Origin: Cliona cf. orientalis
Taxonomy: Eukaryota; Porifera; Demospongiae; Clionaida; Clionaidae
Direction: 5' to 3'
Length of the DNA stretch: 64,000 bases
Assembly: GCA_963930775.1 (NCBI GenBank)
Contig: OZ005691.1
Span: forward strand, 9,173,000-9,236,999
This document shows, piece by piece, positions 51,301-59,681 of this stretch. The notes beneath the pieces are model-generated. The model was not told where the DNA came from. It did no database searches and saw nothing but the letters and a program-made list of their open reading frames with translations. A program made the position numbers and the translations under genes. Each line of letters opens with the position of its first letter. Position 1 is the stretch's first letter.

Positions 51301-54300
51301 TACTTACTTGATAAGCTTGCAGTTGAGATTCTTGATTCGATGTCCTTCGTCCACCACCAGAAATTTCCAGCTTCTGTTCATGAGGTACTGCTGGTCCCTC
51401 ATGCATATCTCATAGGAGGTCACCACCACAGGAAGAACCACTTCACCAGACTGCTGCCCGCCAGTGGATCCTTTAGGAATAGAGTAGACATACCTTCATT
51501 ACTAGGTTAATTCAAAATTACATAAAATTTCAGGTACTGAATATAATTGGATCTCATTAAAAGATTCAAGGGCCAAACAGTAGTGCGTATTACATTTAGT
51601 GCTAAAATATTTAATTAAGTAATAGAGTATAGGTTAATTACTACGCTAATTATGTTTTAATTTCGATACCCAATAAAATACTTGTTCCTAATTAAAAGAA
51701 TCAAGGGTCAACAGTATTGACATCAAACTATATGCACGTTAATGTTACTTATAAGCAGTGTAACCTTTCTTTTTCTTCTTGTTTAAAGAGGCTCCCCTGA
51801 ATATGGTCCTGCGTAGATGCATGCGCTCATCTTGGGTACCGTGGTAGAGGACAACTGGAATCTAACAGGTGGACAAAAAAAGAGAAAAAAAATTATCATC
51901 ATTTTTTCATACAGAGGCGGTGGAGCGCTCTGGATCTTCCCACCTCCAGCCCATATTTTCCCCCTTCAGAATCTTGGACCCTGTAATAATATTATATTTT
52001 GTATTAGCTTTCCCTCCCCAAAATTTTTGGGGTTCCCACGCTTGCAACCCTAACGACTTAGGTCCTATACGACTCATTGATCGCTGGGATAAAATGGGAG
52101 GGAAGGGAGAAGAGGAGTAGGACAAGTTTAGCAAACTCTGGCTCCCCCTACGCCCCAAAGATCGACAGATAATTACTACTTACGAACAACTGAAGCCCGA
52201 GTGGATAACGGGGGAGTGCTATAAGACATACCATATTATCATGGTGACAGACCATCGAGATTAAAACTCCACGAATTTACGCTAGAAATGTTCAGGGCTG
52301 GCTGACTGAGATTGGTGATCAATGGGATGGATTGATGGCTATATATCCCGAAATGCGTGGGGTCATTTTTGCGGGCAGTAAGAATTTAAGGTGCGGCATT
52401 ATCTCAAGGAAAAACCAATCTTGTAGCATCCCAGTGTGATGATAGCAAGGAGAAAGGGTCTTAGATAATTAAATTTTCACGGTACAAACCCTCTACATTT
52501 GCATAAAATGGAACAGTAGAAGGCCAAGCCACTGATTTGATTTTCTTATCAAATAGATTTACAGTAATAAATTCAGTTAGTGTGAGTAAACTTTAAGTAT
52601 TTCCATAGCCAAACCACCAAAGAAGCGTATCTATCTATCTATGTTCTATCAGAACACATGTGCAGAAGTTACTCTGGTATGCAGCTCTTGTATCACGAAT
52701 TTTATCATTTAATTTTGCACCAAATAGATTTATGATGATAAATCCAATAATTGTAGGCAAACTACGGATTTCCATAGCCAAACCACTATCAAAACGCATG
52801 TGCAGACGCTACTACTCTGGTATGCAGCTCTTACGAAACAGACTTTTTCATGTACCTAACAGATTACCATAGCCAAACCACTATCAACATTCTTTCAAAA
52901 CGCATGTGCAGACGCTACTCTGGTATGCACTTTCTTGTGCCACAGATTTTATCTGTTTTAGTATGCCAGAAACAACAGAGCCCAGACTACCAAAGAGCAT
53001 AATTGGGATAAGTCAGGAAATGGGTTGTTTTGAAGCAGGCTAAGGAATTGGCATCTAGACAAATCAGAAATCTTACCGTTTTCGGTTGATGTAATTTACT
53101 AGGGAAACAAAACAACCAAATCTAACACCAGAAGCACTTGATTAAAGAGAGTATGTTTTGTAGCCAAACCACATTCCACTTCAAAAGCATGAATTATACA
53201 CCTAACAATAATTATGACAAAAGTTTGCATGATCTTGCGTGCTTATTTTATCTATTCTATGAACTATCCCAGGATTTTCTCTGAAGCCCATATATACTAC
53301 AAGATGGTAGTCTCGTGCCCAGCCCCTCCTACGCAAAAAGGGAGAAAGGGTCTGGTGAAAAGGGTCGCACTACCGTGTCCCTCTGGGATGCAATAATTGG
53401 CGTTTTGGTGTGCGTTAAATAAGAAACAAACCATACCGTGCGCGCGCATAGCTATATATATAGCTATAGATCGGGCGCATGCGTGCAATAGATGATTACA
53501 TTCCAATAGTCATGTGACTATGCTACTGCAATCTGATTGGCCATGTACAATTTTCAACGTGGGGACACGGCAGTACAAATTTTTCTCCCTTTTTGCGTAG
53601 GAGGGGCTGGGCACGAGACTAACGAGATGGTGTGTCGTTGAGAGATGCAATAAAATTGGTATTTTTTTAGCCGTTATCAATACCATGACTGACAGAGAAT
53701 GTTATTCTTGAAAGGAAATTACCGTATATTTGCTGATGTAAACACTACCAAATATACATCAGTGGTAGCTTCAGTTTTAACTAGTTTAGCTAGCAGATTT
53801 TTTTAATTACTCAATTCAAAGTGGAGGCACACATAAATAACATAATATTATTATTTCTTCGGCACCTCTAATTTGTCGACATCATTAAATTTACCGAATG
53901 ATACTAAATAATTTTCAATTTTTGGCAAAGGTTGTTAGTGATGCCAACATGCCACATACAGACACACAATGCGTACACAACTGAAATTTTGAATACGTAT
54001 TTACTGGGCAAGGCCATAGAATAACCACTATGTTTTGTGCCAAAGAAATACAATGTTTATGCAATGTCAGGGTTTCCAGTGCTTATGAAATGCTTTATAC
54101 TGCCAATCAGTGCTGATATTGAAAGCAGGATAGAGAGGAAACAATGTCAAATTTGGCCAGAGGCTAGTATAGCCAAAGTAAAGGTTACACTTGAATAGAT
54201 ACTTTTGCTGACGTGTAGCGAACTTCTGATAGGGTTTTTCTATAAACTTTCCCAAGGGGGGGGGGGGGGGGGGGGGGAAGCAAATAAAAGGTACACACTC

Positions 54301-57300
54301 TAGACCTCACAAACATATCAGTGTGGAATTACTTTGGAAAATCATGGATGTCAGCCAATAATTACGTGCACTACATCAACCTCAAAGGGGGGAGAGGGGG
54401 GTTCCCCCTATTGGCCCAATGTAGAAAAAAAAAACTCTAGCTGAACGTGCATTGAATCTTGCAAGTGTTCACACATAACACATACTTACAGTTGGTGTGA
54501 ACTTCTTGAACTCGGCTACCCAGTTTGGGACGGTGGATAGAGGAGCAGCGACGAGGAATGGACCTTTGACCCCCATCTCTATCATGTGGGCTATCACTGC
54601 TATGCACTGGATGGTCTTGCCCAGACCCATCTCGTCTCCTAGGATACCATTCACACCATTCTCATAGAGTACCTACGTAGATTAGAGACATGTACATCAT
54701 AACAACTAAGAAGTTGATTATCTCTTTCTAAGTATACATACACACTGTCACATGCAATATCATAATTCGCATAAAATTTTGTGATAGACGCAATTTTGTG
54801 ATAGAAATTTTCGTGTAGCAACTTTTTCGTCAGTATCAAACGCCATATTTTCATTGTATAAGTGAGTAACTTTTCATCACTTTGCACAAAGCGGAAATTT
54901 CTCAACAAATTTGCAAACTAGTTTTCACAAACAACTCAAGTCTGTTCGTTTCTTCGTTTGCAAGCACAAAATAGTCAGATCAGGAGATCTGTGTCGAAAA
55001 TGTTCTGTTTCTAGGCGCAGGACAATATTGTCCTCCATAATGAAAATTTAGGTAAAGGGTCGTCAAGTTCAGACCCCATTTCTAGTGTAACACCTGGCCC
55101 AATCATATAGAGCCTGTGGTAGTGACGACCCCGTTCCAATCAGCTTTAGCTCACCTTGACCCACTCCATGCCATCAATCTGGTAGGACCTCATGATGCCT
55201 CCTGTGAACAGCTTGGGCTGCTGGGCAGGTATTAACTGACCCTTGAAGTATCCTGCAAGGCAATAACAAGAGAATTAAGCTAAGCACTCTCTAGAGCACA
55301 CATGCACCTATGCACTACATCTATTAAAAAATTTTTATGCTGATAAATGATGCCAACAGATGGATATGATCAATCAGACAATAGACTAACATCATTAATT
55401 TTTGTCCCTTTCACATGTGTGTGAATAGAAGTGACGACCCTGTACCAAGTGGTGGTACTAGGTAATGGTCATCACACTTTATAAGCTTGGTAGAATCATT
55501 GTCATAAAGCAGGAAGCTTGAGGGTTCTGAGGTATTCTTTGCCCTTTCTCAAATTTGCTCACAAACAACATGATCAATCAGACAATAGACTTAACAAAAC
55601 TAATGTTTTGTTCCTTCCACATAACATGTGAAAGATATCTGGAAGTGATGGCACTAGGTATTGGTCATCACACTTTATAAGCTCAGGGTAGAATCATTGT
55701 CATAAAGCAGACCGCTTGAATGTATATGTACTAAGGCCAAAAGGTTCTGAAGTCTTCTTTATCATACATCCATGGACCCATAGACTTACTCTGTTCAGCT
55801 ATCTCCTCTGCAGCCTCCTTCCTGGCTTTCTTCCTCCTCCTCCCACTGCCACCACTGCTAACCCCACCACTGCCAGTCTTATTCTGCTGCTCCTCTGCCT
55901 GTTGAGCTTTAGCAGTCCCACCATCACCACCTGCCTCACCACCAGACTCCAACTTTCTCTTTTTCAATTGACCCTGGAAAGGATGGAATGGGAAATAGAC
56001 AGTCTTGTCCGCAGAAATCACCCCCAAAAGGAGGAAAGGGTATGGTACACATCGAGCGCTTTTTTGGGCACACAGGATGCAGCTTGTCATGTGACTGTCA
56101 TGACAATGCATCATTTTGGCATAACAACACATTAACTACTCTCACGAGCAGCAGAGTAGGTTGGACACGATCACGTGCGCACAAAAAGTGGGTGTGTTGC
56201 CCATATACAATACTGTACAAATTATAAGTCACGATCTAAAGCCTTGAAGAAAGTTTTAAATGTGAAAAATGTGAAAGCAAGTTGAAATCCATGAGAAAAT
56301 AAGATCCAGCGCCATACCCCGCCCGTCCACCCCTCATACTTCTTGCAAATCGAGAAAACTCATTTCTCAGAATGGCAACAACAAAAACGGTATTTATCGA
56401 TCGCAGTCGGCTTCCTTCGATGTTACAACATTAGATCTACACGATTCATCCCCGCTCCAGCTTTAGATTTGGCCATAGTTCACAAACGCAAACATTTTAG
56501 CCGCCAGCTGCAGTCGCAATTGGCATTCTTTTGAACGCGTGGCAGCATAATTGCATACCAAGGTCATGAGACTATAGCGTAAATGCGCGTCATGTCCAAC
56601 CTCCTCTGCACGAGCAGCAATAGCTGGCTATAGTACAGTATCACATGATAATCACATGTAAGCCACATGGCACAAATGCACATCAGCAAGCCCAAGAAAT
56701 TGCTTGTGTGTACCAGACCCTTTCCTCCTTTTTTGGGGTGGGGTCTGGGGACCAGACTGTACTAGGGAGTAGACAGATAGCCTAGATCATCTTATCACTT
56801 ACAAATCTAAAGTGCTGAATAGACACCAGAGGCTAAAGGAGCAATTATTGCAAAATACCAACCCACTAAATGCATCACCAATAGTTGTAAAAAGCTAGCC
56901 AGCAAATTCTTGCAACCACCTCCCTTGCACCCTTAGCCATGCATGTCAACCTATATATATACCTGGCTGTCAACAAAGTCTGATATCTTGAATGCACTCG
57001 CACTCTCCTCTGCCTTTCTCTTTCTCCCTCTCTTCTTCCCACCACGACCGGATGGTGGCTGACCTCTGACTTCCGGGGACTTCAGTGATGCTCCGGAACG
57101 AGTTGACCGGCCTTCTGTCTGGCCTTCATCAGCCTAAAGAAACACAAAATATACCCGGTAATATCATATGTACCTTAGAATCCCTCTCCCCATTTGCACA
57201 TGGCAAAAGTGGGGAGGGGGCTCATATGTGGGATCCTAACATTTTTCGTGTGACGACCATTACCGACTGCCGAATGCCCCGTGGGCACGCGATCTCTGTA

Positions 57301-59152
57301 CTTTCTCTGGCTGTTTGGTGGGCAAAACTCGAGAAAAACGATAAAGAAAGGCATAATATGACACAAATAGCTAGTTCGTTAGTTTTAGCTACTGTTCTTA
57401 TAGTCTGTAATGTCTGCATTTTGCAGTCAGAGGGGGGGGGGGAGGGGCGGCTTATATGCAAGATAAAACTACCTATGCAGAAACTTGAGCTAAAAATGCA
57501 GGGGGGCTTATGCGCAAGGGGGGGGGCGTAATCATGGGATTCTATGGTATTTGGTAAAGTATGTCAGCACGTAATTACGAGTACATGTAGCTCAAACTAC
57601 TAATGAAACTACAACCAGTACACCATACCACTGTAGCATTAAATTTTGTATAGCCTCATCCCCAACTATCCGATTTTTGTATGCATTGAAAAGGATAAGG
57701 AACCTGGGACGATGCTAGCGTTTGTACTACCATATAGCCTGAAATATTGGCAAAAATTAAATTTGGTGGCTGAGCCCAAAATCACTATTGCAAGAATATT
57801 AGCGGATTTAAATTTGGCGGTTCGGTACAGGATCGCCATACGTAAATATGCGAGTAGGAAATTTGGCAGATATAATATAGACCACCAGCCGCCAACTTTA
57901 ATTCCTCACCAAATTATCTGGCTATACGGTAATTACCAAGGAAGTGCTGCACTAAGGCAGTACTTTGTTTACAGCAGCTAAACAAACACTTTCACATGAA
58001 TGCCATCCCAATATCAGATGCTGGCAACCACGTGTACGTACATTACACACCCACTAACATTTTGAACAAACACTCAAAACACTCTCATGTACAACTAAAC
58101 ATTTTCTCAACCTTTTCTTTGGTAGGCTTGTTGGTGTTCTTCTTCTGTCGTTTCTCCTCTTCTTTCTTCTCCTTGTCTCTCTGGTCTTCCATCTGCTTCA
58201 GCATGAATCTCGAGTAGATTGTGGAGCGTTCAAGAAGGTGCTGTAGCCTCAGGTAGCGCTGGTGCTCTACCATACCTCTCAGCTCTGTCACCTGAGAGAT
58301 TGAGAGGGGGAGGGGAGAAAGAGAGAGAGTGGATAGAAGCCAGGATTTACCTACACCATAATAATTATGGTGGGAAATTTTCACAGATTTAAATACTTTG
58401 TGGTTTAATTTTTGTAGATGCACGCGATGATGCCCATTAGATGGTACAATCAAGCTAATTCCGTGGGTTAATTTTCACTGTTAGTCAATTATCTGTGAAA
58501 ATTAGACCCCTCAAAATTTTCAGCTATACAGTATACATAAATGGAGACCTTCACATTCGTTCATGTGTTGATACATGGAAAAGGGGTGTGAGTTTGAAAG
58601 GATAATTCACACATGGATGTGAAATTTCACAGAAGAGTGGGAAAAGGTGTCAGGCAGTGAGAGAGAAGGTAAGAGAAAGGATGACGATATGTGAGGAATG
58701 TGTCAGAGGATGGATGAGAAAGAGAGAGGTAGGGAGATGGAGAGAGAAAGAAAGAGAGAGAGAACTACCTTTTCCCTCTCCATACTGTTCTCCCTGGACT
58801 CAGCATCGTGCAGTCTCTGCTCCTCCTTCAGCATAGCATCTGTCACCACCGCTTCACTTACACTCACACTGTCACTAGACTCATCCCCTTCAACCGAGCC
58901 ACTTCTTCCCGCCTTTTCACAACTTCCAGAGCTCCCAGCTTCTTCACACGCGCTACTAGAAGCCTCTCCGTTCTCAGAAGAACAGCTTGAGGAGGTAGAC
59001 GGCTCGGAGGTAGCTTTGCCGTTCATGGGTAGAGCTGACGGTCCTAGCTCCATAGGCGTCGGTCCTTCGTTTGTAGAGGTGCTGGCTCCCTCGGGAAGAG
59101 AAGGAGAAGGGTTTCTTGACGCGGTACTAGTTTCACCCTCGCAAACTTCCAT
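30355..59152 (-). CDS. HELLS: HELLS/LSH, SNF2-family chromatin remodelling ATPase
   Basis: Sixteen exons: complement(30355..31448, 32810..32969, 33333..33569, 36035..36233, 38803..38904, 39243..39556, 39957..40059, 45237..45362, 51308..51470, 51765..51861, 54490..54672, 55155..55252, 55790..55973, 56963..57133, 58112..58291, 58769..59152). Phases agree and sum to 1264 residues. HELLS remodels nucleosomes in the nucleus and supports DNA methylation. The N terminus has the coiled-coil [12 protein letters not shown] typical of HELLS; Walker A DEMGLGKT is at 352-359, DEGH at 473-476, [19 protein letters not shown] next, [26 protein letters not shown] and motif [13 protein letters not shown] at 854-864. 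All catalytic motifs are intact. The last exon continues about 300 residues beyond the usual end as an acidic Ser/Asp/Asn-rich tail. Human HELLS has 838. An extra upstream exon (59314..59331, MADILK) is possible, since the ATG at 59150-59152 directly follows an acceptor-like TTTTCTAG. Confidence 0.93.
32261..32644. mobile_element. Two adjacent TACCGTATAGCCGG foldback MITEs
   Basis: One copy at 32261-32392 and a longer one at 32423-32644. Each starts TACC(A/G)TATAGCCGGAAA and ends with its complement, and each is nearly palindromic overall, built of blocks such as GGCGGTTTGGCGG and CCGCCAAATTTAA. They lie 3' of HELLS exon 15, in the intron before the last exon. Confidence 0.85.
36873..36965 (-). 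repeat. Inverted partial copy of the nested peptide gene 5' region
   Basis: On the minus strand this matches about 37577-37690, sharing TTTGAAATTAAATTT, CAGTTGGTGCGGT and CTCTGCATT. It lacks the block that holds the start codons of the peptide gene. It is a truncated inverted duplicate about 0.7 kb upstream. Confidence 0.8.
37544..37552 (+). promoter_or_regulatory. TATA box of the nested peptide gene
   Basis: TATATAAAG lies about 100 bp before the start codon, in a GC-richer promoter patch inside a HELLS intron. Confidence 0.65.
37651..38297 (+). CDS. Small secreted six-cysteine peptide, nested in a HELLS intron
   Basis: Exons join(37651..37825, 38083..38224, 38291..38297) encode 107 residues, antisense to HELLS, wholly inside the intron between HELLS exons at 36035-36233 and 38803-38904. 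Two ATGs lie in a row (37651 and 37654). A signal peptide ([20 protein letters not shown]) is followed by a charged, Cys-free stretch, then a C-terminal domain with the pattern C-x5-C-x11-CC-x15-C-x2-C, three possible disulfides, ending Cys-Pro. The last intron is 66 nt, a multiple of three; if retained, the same stop is reached with 22 extra residues and an odd cysteine count. I do not recognise the family; a secreted peptide of unknown role. It has its own TATA box. The first intron holds a MITE. Confidence 0.72.
37867..38069. mobile_element. TACCGTATAGCCGG foldback MITE in the peptide gene intron
   Basis: Begins TACCGTATAGCCGGAAATAT and ends CCGGCTATACAGTA, with near-palindromic GGCGGTT and CCGCCAAA blocks. 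It occupies most of intron 1 of the nested peptide gene, ending 13 bp before the next exon. Confidence 0.85.
39646..39803. mobile_element. TACCGTATAGCC foldback MITE, diverged copy
   Basis: Starts TACCGTATAGCCTGAAAATT and ends GGCTATACGGTA. It is shorter and more diverged than the other copies. It lies between the HELLS exons at 39243-39556 and 39957-40059. Confidence 0.8.
40172..40354. mobile_element. Foldback MITE, CCCGGGTAAGCGCC family
   Basis: Begins TACCGTAGCGTCCCGGGCAA and ends with the imperfect complement CCCGGGACACTACAGTA. Internal GCGCCCA blocks are inverted. About 180 bp, in a HELLS intron. The terminal TACCGTA is shared with the other families, the interior is not. Confidence 0.8.
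41307..41528. mobile_element. TACCGTATAGCCGG foldback MITE
   Basis: Full-length copy of about 220 bp, closely matching the one at 32423-32644. Followed 24 bp later by a run of about 21 C (41553-41573). In the HELLS intron 40060-45236. Confidence 0.85.
45521..45911. mobile_element. Foldback MITE, GTTAAGCGCAT family
   Basis: Begins TACCGTAGAAACTGGTTGTT and ends AACAACCAGTTTCTACGGTA, a perfect 20-bp terminal inverted repeat. Internal TTAAGCGCATA units repeat on both arms. About 390 bp, inside HELLS. Confidence 0.9.
46964..47030. repeat. Short interstitial telomere-like repeats
   Basis: TTAGGGTTAGGGTTTGGG and a second TTAGGG close by. These are animal telomere-type hexamers, only about four units, in a HELLS intron. 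Confidence 0.6.
47354..47564. mobile_element. Foldback MITE, TACCATAGGTCGGG family
   Basis: Starts TACCATAGGTCGGGTTTTAA and ends TTAAAACCCGTCCTACGGTA, an inverted repeat with a few mismatches. The interior repeats AATTGCGAA units. About 210 bp in the large HELLS intron. Confidence 0.85.
47661..47876. repeat. Long hairpin with arms of about 100 bp
   Basis: Arms about 47661-47761 and 47778-47876 pair with few mismatches across a 16-nt loop. The innermost part, CATACCACGTCA against TGACGTGGTATG, is perfect. It is far longer than the other simple hairpins. A transcript would form extended double-stranded RNA. Confidence 0.85.
48415..49390. repeat. Nested tandem duplications in a HELLS intron
   Basis: Blocks recur three or four times. 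GAAATGGGATGTGAATTTCT is at about 48427, 48801 and 48976. TAATATTCTGCAATG-type blocks are near 48590, 48772, 48945, 49158 and 49332. AGTGTGCTCATTCTT-like blocks are near 48720, 48905, 49108 and 49285. Short open frames here repeat only because the DNA repeats. Confidence 0.8.
52598..52950. repeat. Three-copy tandem repeat, about 90-170 bp spacing
   Basis: CCATAGCCAAACCAC...CATGTGCAGA...TACTCTGGTATGCA occurs at about 52600, 52770 and 52865. A partial fourth AGCCAAACCAC lies near 53160. Intronic in HELLS. Confidence 0.75.
53308..53620. mobile_element. Foldback transposon, Mutator-like ends
   Basis: The 40-bp terminal inverted repeats start TAGTCTCGTGCCCAGCCCCT and are almost perfect. The flanks ACAAGATGG (left, 53299-53307) and ACGAGATGG (right, 53621-53629) form a 9-bp target duplication with one difference. 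The ends resemble those of 22095-22600. About 313 bp, no transposase. Confidence 0.85.
54256..54277. repeat. Poly-G run
   Basis: About 22 consecutive G in a HELLS intron. Confidence 0.9.
55368..55763. repeat. Two-copy tandem repeat, about 204-bp period
   Basis: GATCAATCAGACAATAGACT, CATCACACTTTATAAGCT and AGAATCATTGTCATAAAGCA each occur twice, about 200 bp apart, in the HELLS intron between 55252 and 55790. Confidence 0.8.
55999..56760. mobile_element. Foldback element next to a HELLS exon
   Basis: Inverted ends of about 54 bp (ACAGTCTTGTCCGCAG at left, complement of ACAGTCTGGTCCCCAG at right) continue through GGAGGAAAGGGT. They resemble the TAGTCTCGTGCCCAG ends of the 53308 element. No clear target duplication remains. 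The left end begins 26 bp from the exon boundary at 55973. Confidence 0.7.
57171..57549. mobile_element. Probable foldback MITE, TACCTTAGAATCCC ends
   Basis: Starts TACCTTAGAATCCC and ends GGGATTCTATGGTA. Inside are inverted CTTATATGCA and GCATATAAG-like and G-rich blocks. About 380 bp, 38 bp upstream of a HELLS exon. Confidence 0.65.
57728..57931. mobile_element. TACCGTATAGCC foldback MITE, diverged copy
   Basis: Starts TACCATATAGCCTGAAATAT and ends TATCTGGCTATACGGTA. This is the sixth recognisable copy of this family in the window. Confidence 0.8.
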
Positions 59153-59681
59153 CTAGAAAAGAAAGGAGATACTCATGCTAAAACAGTGGCCTCACTTTTA
59201 GCTAACTGGTTTTCAGGCCCTTGGTAGGAAGCTTGTAGCGAGGTTCAGGCATGAGCCTGAAGCTAAAAAGCTGGAAAAAAATTAACAGGTAGCTACAAGG
59301 GAGCATTTCAAACCTTCAAAATGTCGGCCATGTGGCTCTCTTTGACTCGACTAGGGACTTGTTGAGAGGTGAACGGCAGATCTTCTTTCCAACTCACAAA
59401 ACCAGCTGAAATGACGAAACCTTACAAAATCTGCCCGCCTAAATGCCCTCCAAAACGTGCCAAGTACGCATGCGCAGTAGTGCCACCGCCCTCCACACAA
59501 CAAGGGGGGTCGGGGGGTTGACCTTGAATGATTAAGCAGTAACTATTGTTAGTATAGTTGGCACAGTATCGACACAACCCAGAGCTACGTCGTATCAGCA
59601 AAGAACTTTTGATCTCTCGTACAATTAAGCAAGGTAGTCAGTGCTCATTTGCAGGTTGCAGCCAGTACTTTTACCTGAGAG
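59153..59681. promoter_or_regulatory. Divergent promoter region of HELLS and the Rab-like gene
   Basis: The two genes are head to head, about 530 bp apart at their start codons. CGCATGCGCA at 59467-59476 fits the NRF1 palindrome common in animal housekeeping promoters. A possible 18-nt first HELLS exon (MADILK, 59314..59331, weak donor GTTTGA) lies here. Confidence 0.5.

Noticed and set aside
55716-56135. 139-codon plus-strand frame
   Set aside because: It is the antisense shadow of a HELLS exon and its flanking intron.
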